Numbered from the stretch's first letter, positions 41,374-54,597 are shown. The stretch: 64,000 bases of DNA from Corallium rubrum (GCA_964035015.1 OZ036000.1:6367209-6431208), one strand, 5' to 3'. Translations and numbers: made by a program. Notes: generated by a model from the letters alone, not told the origin.

Positions 41374-42175
41374 CAGTTTGAAATCTTAAAGATAATTAAG
41401 TATTTATATATACATGGTTCAAATATTACATTACACACGGTCAAAATAGTACAATAACAAATTCAAAAATTTAAAGAAACAAATGAACGTAAAGATTTTA
41501 AAATTATAATGACAAAAAGTAAATAAAATATCATATTTCAGATAGTTAAAGAGTATGATTATAACAATTAGATTAGTCATAAGCTAGAACAAAGAAAGAG
41601 GTACTGAACTTATGTTTGCGTTAAGGACGGGGTTAAGTTTAGAGATTAGAAGACTTTCCCTCAGTAAGAGTTCAAATTTAGAAGTGGAAGAAGCCGTAAG
41701 TATTTTAAAATCACATTCACACACGTATCTCAGAACATATGGGTGTTTCGCCGTTGACTGGAAAGAAGCGTTCTGTGTCAGTCATGTCAAGTGTTCTTTC
41801 TCACAAACTCAAAACTGATCATCCTGTTGCTCCTCTGATTTTAAAATACTTACGGCTTCTTCCACTTCTAAATTTGAACTCTTACTGAGGGAAAGTCTTC
41901 TAATCTCTAAACTTAACCCCGTCCTTAACGCAAACATAAGTTCAGTACCTCTTTCTTTGTTCTAGCTTATGACTAATCTAATTGTTATAATCACACTCTT
42001 TAACTATCTGAAATATGATATTTTATTTACTTTTTGTTATTATAATCTTAAAATCTTTATGTTCATTTGTTTCTTTAAATTTTTGAATTTGTTATTGTAC
42101 TATTTTGACCGTTTGTAATGTAATATTTGAACCATGTATATATAAATACTTAATTATCTTTAAGATTTCAAATTG

Positions 42176-42212
42176 CTCTGATGATGTTGCGCTTTAAGCA
42201 ACGAAACGTTAG
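42176..42212 (+). ncRNA. Hammerhead-ribozyme-like core, right arm
   Basis: CTGATGA (42178-42184), stem strands GTTGC (42186-42190) and GCAAC (42198-42202), and GAAAC (42203-42207) keep the order and spacing of a hammerhead core. A bulged T at 42185 and an unresolved stem III argue against full confidence. Confidence 0.35.
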
Positions 42213-42544
42213 CTAATTAAATTTTATCTTTGAAGTTATGTCTTGTCTAAGAGTTATTTGCTGGGCACTTATTTTCATTTTCAAATCCTTGGTTCCTGAA
42301 CTTAACTGGAACCTTAAGCTGTGACCAAACGATCCTCTCACATTGCTTACAATATTGTCAATAAGCAATAATGTCAGTAGCAATTAGAATTCAACAAATG
42401 AAGAATCAGACATGCATAGTTTAACACTACTCTGGCTTCAAAAAACATTGAAGCCAGAGTAACGTCAAACTATGCAATTAGAATTGTTTTTAGAATTGTT
42501 TATTTACCAAATATAACATTTCCAGTTTGTTGGTGTCTCATTTA

Positions 42545-43435
42545 TACTGGTAGCCGTGGTGGTGGAGGTAATGATGGTGGTTGTGGTAATGGTGGTGGGG
42601 GTAATGGTGGTAGTAATGGTGGTCGTAATGGTGGTGGTCGTAATGGTGGTGGTGGTAATGGTAGTGGGGGTAATGGTGGTAGTAATGGTGGTCGTAATGG
42701 TGGTGGTGGTAATGGTGGTGGTGGTGGTGGTGGTGGTGGTAATGGTGGTGGTGGTAATGGTGGTGGTAATGGTGGTGGTGGTAATGGTGGTGGTAATGGT
42801 GGTGGTGGTAATGGTGGTGGTGGTAATGGTGGTGGTGGTAATGGTGGTAGTAATGATGGTGGTAATGGTGGTAGTAATGATGGTGGTAATGGTGGTGATA
42901 CTGGTGGTGGTAATGGTGGTGGTGATACTGGTGGTAATGGTGGTGGTAATGGTGGTAGTAATGATGGTAGTAATGATGGTGGTAATGGTGGTAGTAATGG
43001 TGGTGATGATGGTGGTGGTGGTAATGGTGGTAGTAGTGATGGTGGTAATGGTGGTAATGGTGGTCTTAATGGTGGTGGTAATGGTGGTGGTAATGGTGGT
43101 GATGATGGTGGTGGTGGTAATGGTGGTGACTGGTGATGTTAATGTTAGTAATGATGGTGGTAATGATGGTGTTTTGATGCTAGTAATGTTGGTGGTAATG
43201 GTGGTAGTAATGATGGTGGTAATGGTGGTGGTAATGGTGGTGGTGATACTGGTAGTAATGGTGGTGGTGATACTGGTGGTGATACTGGTGTGATGGTGGT
43301 AGTAATGATGGTGGTAATGGTTGGTGTTGATAATGGTGGTGGTGACAATGGTGGTGGTAAATATGGTGATAATAGTGGTAGTAATAGTGGTGATAATGGT
43401 GATCATGATGAGGATAGTGATCTCTTTATGTAATT
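42545..43435. repeat. GGT/AAT/GAT minisatellite just before DDX59
   Basis: About 890 bp built from ggtggtaat, ggtagtaat and ggtgatact units. It ends about 105 bp before the DDX59 ATG, so it occupies the likely promoter or 5' UTR. Frames on both strands read Val/Met or Thr/Ile-rich and are not genes. Confidence 0.9.
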
Positions 43436-43540
43436 TCATCAATTTTAGAATAAACGAACGTAAGTTCAGAATTGTTTGGTTGTTCAGGATTTGTACTAGT
43501 CCCAGTCTTTTCGCGACTTCGTCTCAAAATTTGGAGCAAT

Positions 43541-46500
43541 ATGGCGGCCAGGTTTGTTCCGAGATCACTCAGTCATAAACCGAAAAAGACTAACCCTTTA
43601 CCCAAAATAAGGAAACAAAATCTTCAAGAAACCTTTCCTCGTTCTTCTCAAATTAATTCAACTTTATTACGGGACGAAACCAACGAAAGCAAGGATAAAA
43701 TTGATGTTAGAGCGTCCGAAAGTGAAGGCTTTGAAACTGGTGCATGTTTATCGCTCGTGAATGTTGATGAAACTACGAAGAGTGTTATACCCAAAGGTGA
43801 AAGAAAACTCGAGGAAGTTGATAGTGATGAAGATGAAGTTGTTTATTTCAGTAAAAATCAACGTTGGCCGGAAAATGAGGAGCCAATTTGTATAGTTTGT
43901 GGTCGCTATGGCGAATACATCTGTGACCAAACCGAAGCTGATGTTTGTAGCAAAGAATGCAAAGCTAAGAACTTACAGTTAAGGCAAGCTGCTGAAACAA
44001 ATAAAGAAGACAGCGTAGACTCAATATTGAACAGAGTTAATAAAGATGAACTTCATGTACAAAAAGCTGAAAACTGTGACCCCAAAATGGAAAGTGCTTT
44101 TCAACCCTACAGCTATAGAGAACATCCTGTGGTGGCATCCTTGAGTGTTTCTCAAGTCAATGAACTACGTAGCCGCATGGAGATCACTGTGAAGGGTGAT
44201 ACGATTGAACGACCAATCTTGGAGTTTTGTCATTGTAATTTAGATGTAAGACTTTTGGAGAATTTAAAAAGCTGTGGATATGAGACACCAACACCTGTTC
44301 AAATGCAGGTTATCCCAGTAGCTCTGCATGGGTGTGATGTACTAGCATGTGCCCAGACAGGCTCAGGAAAGACAGCAGCATTCCTTATACCAATGATAAC
44401 GAGGATTTACCATGACCTGAGTAAGTATGAAGGTACTGTAATCTGTGAAAGCAAGGGTTTGGGAACACAGGGGCTTTGCATAAATGGTTTGTCTTAATAT
44501 ATATGTAAGAAGTGGCAAGGGTGAGAACTTACAAAACAAAAGTGACCTGTCCACTTAAATAGCTATTTGGACAGACTGCATGGCCTTCTGGGAAGTCATA
44601 CTCTATTTGGGACTGGGTAGCCATGTCCACAAGTTGCTTGGCAACTTTTTGGCAAGTTCTTCTCACATGAGCAACATTTTTTTGAACTGGCAACTTTTAT
44701 AGCAGCAAGCCACTATTTTGAAATTTTGCATTTATTCAGCAATTTTGACAATTTTAAGGAACAATTATCTGTGTAGGTAAATTAAAAATTAACATTTTCC
44801 TTGTTCTCGCTTAGTTTATACTTAATAATGAAATAATTTCAGCTTTAAAATGGGTTCTTCTCTCTTCAGTCTACATGGTTTATCAAATTTATTAAAGTTT
44901 ATGGTAAACTTTGTTATCTTTTATGTTCAGTATTTAATACACTACATCGTAACATGAGCTAAGATCCCGGCAGGGAAATTAACACCGGAGTTATATTGTC
45001 TTATCATATTTACTTATATATCATTAACCTTGTTGTAAAAGCACTTGTATTTATTCATTGTTTTATGACTTTCATTAAGACAATTGTTCCCACATTTTCA
45101 AAAACATTGTTGTAGACACCAGCACAAGGCATTTATCGTCATACCTCCTAATGGACAGAGCAAATGAACTAACAACCTTGAGCAACTTTTGTAAAACCTG
45201 GCAACTTTTTTGAAAAAATGGGTGACTTTTAAGCAAAATTTAATAATTTTTTAAGCAACTTTTTGCAAAATTTCGAGCAACTTGTGGACAGGCCTAGGAC
45301 TGGGAACCACTAATTAGCTGATTAATTAACTAATGAACCAACTATTCAAGTGACTATAGGTAAATACAGTAGGTGGTTAACTAATTAATCAACCAATTAA
45401 CTAATTATATAACTAATTAGTAGATAACTAATCAATTAAACTAATTAATCAACAAATTAACTAGGTAACTACAACTGTAACTAACTAGATGATTACAACT
45501 GTAACTAACTAGATGATTACAACTGTAACTAACTAGGTAATTACAGTAGGTAATTAACTAATTGATTAGCAAACTAAATAATCAACTAATAAGTGTAGGT
45601 ACAGTGCATGTATAAACTAACTAACTAGCTATCTAATATATTTTTGCTATTTGCTGTAAAGGTGTAAAGCAAGAAGATGTCAGCATAGCATCTCTTCCAA
45701 AAGGTTTGGTGCTTGCCCCAACTCGAGAACTGTGTATGCAGATAGAAAGGCAAGCAAAGGAATTGATGGCTGGTTTATCTTGTATGAAGACTGCCCTTAT
45801 AGTTGGTGGAATGCCACTGCCTAATCAAGTATACAGGTTAAAACAAGGTGTTCAGATTGTATTTGCAACACCTGGACGACTAGCTGAGCTGATGGATAAA
45901 ACAGACACAGACTTCTCACAGATAAAGATTCTAGTTATTGATGAAGTTGACGTTCTTATGCAAATGGGATTTGAGAATCAGGTTAGTTAACATATTTTCT
46001 GCTACATTATGATTTTATGATAATCCTAGGCATTCCCAGGGTGATCAAGAATGGGTGACCTAATAGGGAAAGGGTTAACCCCAGTATAAAGCTATTAATT
46101 AAAAATTTGATTTGATTCCTAGGTTCAATCAATCTTAGAAACCATACCAAGAGAGCGACAAACATTGCTTTTCTCTGCAACGATTCCTCCAACTGTTGAA
46201 AGAATGTCGACTTCGTTACTAAACAATCCTACATGGATATCCGTGGGCTCACCTAGTGCTCCCAACATGGCTGTCAAGCAGATTGTGCTGTGGGTTGATG
46301 ATAAATCTAAAAAGAAAAGACTGTTTTCCTTGTTAAAAGATTGCAAGTACTTTACTCCTCCTGTTCTTGTATTTGTGGATTCCAAAATGGGTGCTGATCT
46401 GTTGGCTGAGGCAATTCAGAAGGTATGTAAGCTACACATGTTAAAACGTATGGCCTTAGCAGACTTAGCTTGATTCATACCTGCAAGCAATTGTTCATAG

Positions 46501-48012
46501 GCTGAGGCGGTTAACCGATTAACCAGAAAAGATCGGTTTTGTTTTGAGATCGGTTTTCCGGTTTCTCTCACGGTTGAAAACTGAAAAACCGGTTCAAAGT
46601 TTTTCAGTTTAACTTATATTTTGCATTCTTATCCGATGACTATGCATAAAAGACGGACATAAGATGGGTTCACTGACATTTTGTTGGCAAGCATGTATGT
46701 TACCATTAGTGCGCTAAAGCCACTTATTCACTGTTTGTCTACCGTTGAATTGGCTAGTCAAGATGGAGATCTCCCGTTGGCATGTCAACTGAAAACCGAA
46801 ATTCTCCGTCGTTTGAACTCGAAATATGTTGCAGAGGATCTCAAAGTTTTGATGAATGTTACTTCATTCCTTGATCCGAGGTACAAAACTGATTTCCACA
46901 CAATGGGCGAGTTGGTTCAGCAAGGCAGGACTTATAAGCACTCCAGCACGAGCGCGGTTAAATCCTGAAAAGCTTAACATGCTTGTTTTTTTGGCTGAGA
47001 ATTTGTAAACAAAAAGGCACTTGTATTAAGTGCCTAGAATTTTGCATTTTGATGTATAAAACTTTAACTAATTGTAAATAATCAATGTTGGTTGCTACAA
47101 TATATTTATTTATTGCTTCATAAAGTAAACACACAAGTTGGTTTGATTTGGGGTTTTTTATTTCACAATAATTTAATTAATGCAGAAGATTGGTTATGTC
47201 GGTTTTACCGGTTTTTTCGTGACGGGTTTCTGTTTTTTTCCAAAACCGCCTCAGCCTAGTTGTTCATGCTTCAAAAGTGAAGTCAGGATTTTCAAATATT
47301 TTGATCTGTGTTTCAAAACTGCCTACGCAGCACGCTACTTTGATTTCAATTACAACTAAAGTGGATGAAGCTTTATGTCTTGCAGACCTTTTTCTTACAG
47401 TATATGTATCGTCATTTTTACCTTCAGACATGCAATATTCATTGTACTTCAATGCATGGTGATAAAGTTCAAAATGAAAGAACAAGGATACTAGAAGAAT
47501 TCTTAGCTGGCGAGTATGATGTGTTGGTGTGTACAGGAGTAATGGGAAGAGGACTTGACCTACAATGTGTAAAGCAGGTGAGTACTACATGTATATACAT
47601 TTAAAATAGGCACGCTTGGGCATACATGTATCAACTGCGTCAGACTTCTCGGACTGACTCAGGAGGTAATAGGAGAAACCTTCTGAAAATTGATTGGTCT
47701 TGAAGAATATGTTATATTATTACTATTGTTACTTAACTAACATCGGAAAACCTTGCATGCTGACATAGCATCTACTTGCAAGCACAGTAGATACAAAATT
47801 ATGTTGGCAGGAGCTAATGTCTGGGCTTTTCAATACTGGCAAGACGTATTCTAGCCTGCCAATATGTAGACGACCCTAATTGACTGGTGCTACAGATGAA
47901 GGTACGTCTGCGAGCCGAGGTCATGAATAGATAGATTATTATTATTATTATTATTACATGTATTATTATTATCAACAATCTTTATACAGGTTATTTCTTG
48001 TTCAGTGTACGA

Positions 48013-48052
<40 letters not shown>

Positions 48053-48177
48053 TTTTGGTTCACGAAATGTTAGAGAGTGCTCAATACCTATAGATAGAGC
48101 AAAATATAAAGCATGAAGTATAGTTACCTTAAAGTCTTCACTACCAGAGGTTTCACCCTAAACGGGATCATCACTTC

Positions 48178-48236
<59 letters not shown>

Positions 48237-51200
48237 GCAATTCCACATGAGTTGAAAAAAAAATTTTTTTGGACTAAGAAACTTGAGTCAAAAGTAAACA
48301 TTTTTCAAATCTATGTACCTCAAAGTTTATAAAAATGTTGAAGTTGGCTTTTCTGTTACCCGGGGGAGGGGAACCCTGGGGGTCAAAATGTTTGCATATT
48401 TTAACCACAAAATTTATCGAAAAATGCACACATTTTAACATTAAAAATAACAACCAAGACAGGTGGAAAAAACAATCTACACATTTTTTTTGCAATTTTA
48501 TAAGGGTTGCTTTGAAACAGCAAAGTTTTTTTTGAGATTATGTATGGCATGAAAAAAAATACCGGGGGTTGTTCGAAGTTGAGATTTCGTTGCGGACGTT
48601 ACACGATCACAGTGGGTAACATAGGTTTTTTTTAATCTCATAACATAAAGCAGTATGATTTTATGCATTTTATTACTCAAGTTTAATTAACAAACTAAAA
48701 GTAACATAAAAATAATAAAAAACATTAACCACTGTTTTCTAATTTCCAGGAATTGCGTTGCGGACGTTACATAACTTGTGTTGCGGACGTTACGTTGCGG
48801 ACGTTACGCAGTAAAACAACTGCTTCAAACAAAGCAGAACCAAAGGCATATTGATCCTTAAGTTTCAAATATCTATCCTGGAGTTTCAAACATCTGTCCT
48901 GGGTAAAAAAGTCAACATTTCATATCAGCTATTTAAAGCTGTCTCAAACATACAGCTAAAACAAGAAATAATTTTCTTCTTCAGGAATATTTTTCCTCAA
49001 AAGTGGCACAATGATTTTCTTGGCTTAATAATACAATATAATACAATTATACAATGCAATACAATACAATTTATTAAAGTCAGTAACGTGGGATAAGGTT
49101 ACCCTTACATCCGAGCCAGAGGCTCATGTTTAAAACGTCAACAACAATTAAACAACAATTAAAACTTAAAAGTTTATTGAACAAAACACTTGTTGGCCTT
49201 TAAAGAGCAATGGCCCTCAAGGACTGCCGCTTTAAATGTTCATGTATCTCTCTGTTTCATTACAAAAGAAAACAGTTTCTTGACTTCTCCATGTTTACTG
49301 ATAACAAATGGATTGCTGCCTTCCAAATGCGCAGGCCCATAGGGCAGGTTAACCTACTCAAGCACGGGACAATTTAATTTCTTAACGGTTAGGGTTAGGA
49401 TTAGGGTTAGGGGTACATGAAGTATATACTTTATGTTTTTATTGAAATGCTGACTTTGAACCATCCCAAGTAACCTGGAAAGGCCCAGATCTGATGTGAA
49501 TATGTAAAGCTTTCATACTGTGTAACGTCCGCAACGGGGAAGTGTAACGTCCGCAACGGCTCATTTTGCCTTCTTGGTAAAAACAGAGAAAATAATTAAA
49601 AATAGTGTGACATAGAAATTAAACCTCAAACATAGGTTGATATGTGCAAACTCAAACAGTTCCCCTAAACGTTCTCATTTCATAGGCAAATACGATCAAA
49701 CATTGTTGCCAAATACACATGGTTCATTTTTGTAACGTCCGCAACGCATATATTTCCTTTAATTCAAGAAGAACTAAATTGACAACACTCAGCATTGTAC
49801 CAGTGTAAGTTTTCTTTTACTATGTACAGTAGCTACAAACAGCATTATTATCAAAATAGTTTTTGACATTCAAGCTATATTGTAAAATACCCTCGATATT
49901 TTGTCTGAAATGTAACGTCCGCAACGAAGAAATGCCCATATACACATATATTTTTATACTGCTATCAACCAAGGACCTGTTTTTTAAAATGGAGACTACA
50001 AAAACTAAGATAAAAATCAATACATAAAAATAAATAAATAACAAAAAAACAAAAAATACAATGTAAAAATTGAGTGGTAAAAATTAAAGATTAAGATAGA
50101 TAGATCATTTTATTTAAAACGCTTACAACATCAACAAAAGCTGGTTTCCAAGGAGGGTGTGTGCAACAAGTAATACAAATAGAACAGTTAGAGTAAAATA
50201 CTAAGTAGAAAGGTTAATAGATAGTAAAAAGCTAATACAAAATTGAATGTCTATATTTACATATTTTTATAACACAAGCATCATTTTATGACATGAGTAG
50301 CAATTTTTTTTCAAAGTAAGACAGAGACTTGCTCTCCCTAATTTCTTTGGGCAATGATTGGGCAATGAATTCAATTGGGCCATATAGATGTATTTTGCCA
50401 AAAATACAGGCGAATAATCTGATTATTTATTTTAAGGGGGTGATTACATATAAAACGCATATTGTTTTAACATTTCGATTACATGGCAAGCGGGCTAGCC
50501 CGGTTTGCCGGGATGAAAATGTCCATGTAATCGTTTTCATTCCCGGCATACCGGGCTGAAAAACTGTTGAACTCGCCTCGATACGCGTTCGTTTGCTTGA
50601 CTGTGTGAATAAATAGTGCTGAAAGGAACTGAAATAGGACATCAACGTTGTTTGTGTGTTTCCTGATAAATTAATTAGTCTTCGTGAAGATGCTTTCCTG
50701 GGTTAGCTAAGACTTTAACAATCTTTTTATTAACGATGGGCTTACAAAATAAATAATAGACTAATTAATGTAAAACTGAAGTAAAACTAACGTAACTTTG
50801 CCCTTATTTACTTGATAATTGCGAATTTCGGCCTGAAATCATCCCGGCTTACCAGGCTAGCCCGCCCCATGTAATCGTTTCGTAAACTCATCCCGGTTAC
50901 CCGGGCCAGCCCGGTCCATGTAATCGCCCCCTTAGAGTCCGAGGAATATTTAACAATTATGGGTTTACACCTTGGGTCGTACATTGCCGTTTCTCGCCGT
51001 AATACAGAGTTGGAAAAAAGCTGCGGGTATATGCGGGTACCACCCGGAGGAAGGTTTACTTTAGTGAGGAAGGTTTAAAGTGAAAACACGTGAAACAACA
51101 CATTCGGCAATCTGAGAAAGTTACAACTGACCAAGCAAGGTGTCGAGAAGAAAAGCGATTTGCAGCAAAACATTAACTAACCAACAATTATGCAGCACTG

Positions 51201-51990
51201 GCGGCAGTTACATGTGCATGTGTGAGACATGTACGCTGATGTCTGCTATGATGTCTGTATCTTCGCAGCAGTCGAGGGTAGTTAGTAGGCTGTCAGTCAA
51301 CAGTGGTCAGTTATTAGTTAGTATGCCAAAGCTCACCTATACAGGAAAACCTAGAAAACCAAGGTACTGTAAAAGTCACGCAGTATTTTATGAACGTTGC
51401 AAAACACAAAATTCTCGCTATATATTTTGAGGAAGGTTATCTAAACTTAAAAACCCATCCGGAGGAAGGTTGAATACTCTTTCCAACTCTGCCGTATTAC
51501 AATTAGAATTTTCCAATTAGAATCGCTTGATTGGGATGCCATAAAACACTCAAACTCATTGATATATTACGTCTCCAATTTTGCTGCAGTGACACTCACA
51601 GAACGAAACATCAGTTTTTGTTGTGTTTTATTTTTTCACGCAGTTTCTTATCAATTAAAGGTGATCAACTTCGACATGCCATCGAGCGTGAATGAGTACA
51701 TTCACCAAGTTGGTCGCGCAGGAAGGCTGGGCTCCAAGGGTCTTGCCATAACGTTTGTTAACAACACGAACAAAGGCGTCTTCCTGGATTTAGTTGAAAC
51801 TGTCGAACCGCATGGTGTGAAACTTCCGCCGGAGTTAACCAATTCACCACATCTGGCGAAACAGCAACACGAAAGAAAACATAGACATACAGGTCGGAAA
51901 CGGAAGAATGAAGAAAGTTACGTGAATAGAGAAAATCTAATGGACATGCTCAAGAAAAGTACATTTCGAAGAAGGTTAAAAAACCGCTAA
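43541..51990 (+). CDS. DDX59: DDX59-type zinc-HIT DEAD-box RNA helicase, complete
   Basis: Five exons join in frame: 43541-44420, 45662-45981, 46123-46422, 47428-47577, 51661-51990 (TAA), 659 residues (human DDX59 has 619). DDX59 is an RNA helicase linked to ciliary Hedgehog signalling in vertebrates. The start ATGGCG has a strong context. Seen: acidic, Ser-rich N-terminus; zinc-HIT finger [12 protein letters not shown]...VCSKEC at 117-140; Q-motif region 228-259; motif I AQTGSGKT 271-278; PTREL; TPGR; motif II reading DEVD in place of [26 protein letters not shown]; motif [12 protein letters not shown]; basic C-terminus. The finger followed by the helicase core is diagnostic of DDX59. The last intron (4.1 kb) and introns 1 and 3 are filled by transposons. 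No damage to the frame was seen. Confidence 0.95.
44618..45296. mobile_element. Non-autonomous hAT-like element in DDX59 intron 1
   Basis: Inverted ends tagccatgtccacaagttgc and gcaacttgtggacaggccta are flanked by an exact 8-bp duplication, ggactggg, at 44610-44617 and 45297-45304. Words of the gcaacttttt type recur near both ends. Non-coding. Confidence 0.8.
45310..45640. repeat. Degenerate taactaatta / gtaactaactag repeats
   Basis: AT-rich imperfect tandem repeats, including three copies of a unit containing tacaactgtaactaactag, lead up to the acceptor of DDX59 exon 2. Confidence 0.75.
46498..47258. mobile_element. hAT element with transposase remnant in DDX59 intron 3
   Basis: Ends taggctgaggcgg and ccgcctcagccta are flanked by an 8-bp duplication with one mismatch (attgttca 46490-46497, gttgttca 47259-47266). 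A transposase fragment lies inside. Too short to be autonomous. Confidence 0.8.
46681..46968 (+). pseudogene. hAT (ZBED-type) transposase fragment
   Basis: An open frame of about 95 codons reads ITALKPLL-like ([11 protein letters not shown]), then [20 protein letters not shown] and [13 protein letters not shown], which resemble the C-terminal half of hAT/ZBED transposases ahead of the dimerisation region. The N-terminal catalytic part and the C-terminal hATC motif are absent, so it is a remnant. Confidence 0.65.
47937..48234. repeat. ATT and TA arrays
   Basis: A short (ATT)n run (47937-47965) and two (TA)n runs (48015-48049, 48184-48234) surround an unremarkable 130-bp stretch in DDX59 intron 4. 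Confidence 0.9.
48233..49940. mobile_element. 1.7-kb element with four direct and four inverted gttgcggacgttac sites
   Basis: Short inverted ends tatgggca / tgcccata. The 14-mer gttgcggacgttac occurs at about 48589, 48763, 48781 and 48795 in the left half, and its complement at about 49523, 49541, 49733 and 49912 in the right half. Such paired sites usually bind a transposase. No transposase frame was seen. In DDX59 intron 4. Confidence 0.65.
50434..50933. mobile_element. MITE with aagggggtgattacat ends
   Basis: Inverted ends aagggggtgattacat and catgtaatcgccccctt. The word cgattacatgg or its complement recurs several times near both ends, next to agcccgg words. About 500 bp, non-coding, in DDX59 intron 4. 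Confidence 0.7.
50999..51500. mobile_element. MITE with gtaatacagagttggaaa ends
   Basis: Inverted ends gtaatacagagttggaaa and tttccaactctgccgtattac, with aaccttcctc/gaggaaggtt words inside. About 500 bp, non-coding, ending about 160 bp before the last DDX59 exon. Confidence 0.65.
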
Positions 51991-52189
51991 CAGTTCACAT
52001 CATATATACTGATACCTAGGACCAGCAGTCCAGCAAATGAGCAAAATTTATTTCTTTTGAAAACCTTATACTTGGTATATATTCGAGTCAAATTTGGGTG
52101 CTGCAAATACTGAATTACAAACCATAAACTAAATATAAATATAAAGCTATATATAAACTGTATTATACTATAGACTATACACTACAGTA

Positions 52190-54535
52190 TAGATTGTTGC
52201 ACTATACACCATACACCACACACTAGACCACAAATTATAGACCATACACCATAAGCCACACACTATAGACAACACACCATAGACAACACACCACAGACAA
52301 CACACCATAGACAGCACACCATAGACAACACACCACAGACAACACACCATAGACAACACACCATAGACCACACACCATAGACAACACACCATAGACAACA
52401 CACCATAGACAACACACCATAGACAACACACCATAGACAACACACCATGGACAACACACCATGGACAACACACCATGGACAACACACCATAGACAACACA
52501 CCATAGACAACACACCATAGACAACACACCATAGACAACACACCATAGACAACACACCATAGACAACACACCATAGACAACACACCATAGACAACACACC
52601 ATAGACAACACATCATAGACCACACACCATAGACAACACACCACAGACCATACATCCTAGACCATACACCACACACCATAGACAACACACCATAGACAGC
52701 ACACCATAGACAGCACACCATAGACAGCACACCATAGACAGCACACCATGGACAACACACCATAGACAACACACCATAGACAACACACCATAGACAACAC
52801 ACCATAGACAACACATCATAGACCACACACCATAGACAACACACCACAGACCATACATCCTAGACCATACACCACACACCATAGACAACACACCATAGAC
52901 AGCACACCATAGACAGCACACCATAGACAGCACACCATAGACAGCACACCATGGACAACACACCATAGACAACACACCATAGACAACACACCATAGACCA
53001 TACACCACACGCCATACATCCTAGACCATACACCACACACCATAGACAACACACCATAGACAGCACACCATAGACAGCACACCATAGACAGCACACCATG
53101 GACAACACACCATAGACAACACACCATAGACAACACACCACAGACCATACATCCTAGACCATACACCACACACCATAGACAACACACCATAGACAGCACA
53201 CCATAGACAGCACACCATAGACAGCACACCATAGACAGCACACCATGGACAACACACCATAGACAACACACCATAGACAACACACCATAGACAACACACC
53301 ACACGCCATACATGCACCATAGACCATACACCACACACCATAGACAACACACCATAGACAACACACCATAAACAACACACCATAGACAACACACCATAGA
53401 CCACACACCATAGACAACACACCACAGACCATACATCCTAGACCATACACCACACACCATAGACAACACACCATAGACAACACACCATAGACAGCACACC
53501 ATAGACAGCACACCATAGACAGCACACCATAGACAGCACACCATGGACAACACACCATAGACAACACACCATAGACAACACACCATAGACAACACACCAT
53601 AGACAACACACCATAGACAACACACCGTAGACCCACACACCACACACCATACATGCACCATAGACCATACATCATAGACCACACACCATACACCATACAC
53701 CACACATACATGCACCGTAGATCATACATCATAGACCACACACCATAGGCTGTAGACCATACACCATACATACATTGGATCATACCCTACACCATAAAAC
53801 CACCCACTATAGACCATGCACCACACACCATACATCATAGACAATGCGCCATACACCATACATTATGGACCACACACCATACACCACATATCATACATGC
53901 ACCGTAGACCATACATCCTAGACCATGCACCATACATCGTAGCCTCATAGACCACACACCATAGGCCATATACTATACACCATAGACAATAGACCGTACA
54001 GCAGACCATACACCCTACACCATAGACTCTACACTATAGACCATAGACCATACACCACCATAGACTAAGACCATAAACAAACATAGGCTCGACCATACAT
54101 CACAGACTCTACCATAGTCAATCGAGATATGGTCTGGAAACTCGGCAAACTTCAAATCGCCTATAGTGAGCTGGGATTTTATGTCGAACCGTACCTTACA
54201 CCGTGTACATCCTTTGTTTTAGGTTTATTAATATTTAAATAGCATGGTTGAGTGATTGAACTGAAACGTTGCTATTGGACAATTCGTTCATTATACTAAA
54301 ATACAATGTGTTCAGTGACCGTGCACCGTGTACAAAAATGCATAAAGGCGAACAAAAAGATAGACCAAAGACTTTAGCTGAGTTTCCAGACCATATCTCG
54401 ATTGACTATGACTCTACACCGTAGGCTACACACCATAAAGCACACACCATAGACCAGACTACACACCACACACCATAGACTATAGACTATACACTATAGA
54501 CCATAGACCACACACCGTGGACCATGTGTCGGGGA
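52190..54535. repeat. 14-bp minisatellite accatagacaacac downstream of DDX59
   Basis: About 120 units of accatagacaacac and variants (cagcac, catggac, catcctag), well ordered to about 53640 and then increasingly degenerate. Because 14 is not a multiple of three, every frame cycles through all registers, which explains the long Cys/Trp-rich open frames on the minus strand; they are not genes. More units at about 56008-56045 show that the array was later interrupted. Confidence 0.95.
54113..54410. mobile_element. 298-bp foldback inserted in the minisatellite
   Basis: Arms beginning catagtcaatcgagatatgg meet in the middle. The word actctac flanks it at 54106-54112 and 54411-54417. Confidence 0.75.
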
Positions 54536-54597
54536 CTGGGGCAAGTTCACATGGACCTTAGCTAAAAATAGGTGTTAAGTAAACAGGATGTGGGAAT

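Larger units (their letters stand above)
41235..42285. mobile_element. 1-kb foldback with hammerhead-like arms
   Basis: Long inverted arms (about 41270-41720 and 41850-42285) begin with tttgaaaatgaaaataagtg. The words aaatccttggtt at 41223-41234 and 42283-42294 may be its target duplication. Both arms hold a CTGATGA...GAAAC core, as in the self-cleaving ribozymes of Penelope-like and other retroelements. No protein-coding remains were seen. Confidence 0.65.

Noticed and set aside
42504-43442. 312-codon Thr/Ile-rich frame on the minus strand
   Set aside because: It reads through the GGT/AAT minisatellite before DDX59 and has no non-repeat domain.
52168-53783. Several overlapping Cys/Trp-rich frames up to 299 codons on the minus strand
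   Set aside because: A 14-bp repeat without stop codons opens all three frames at once. The protein period of 14 residues equals three DNA units.
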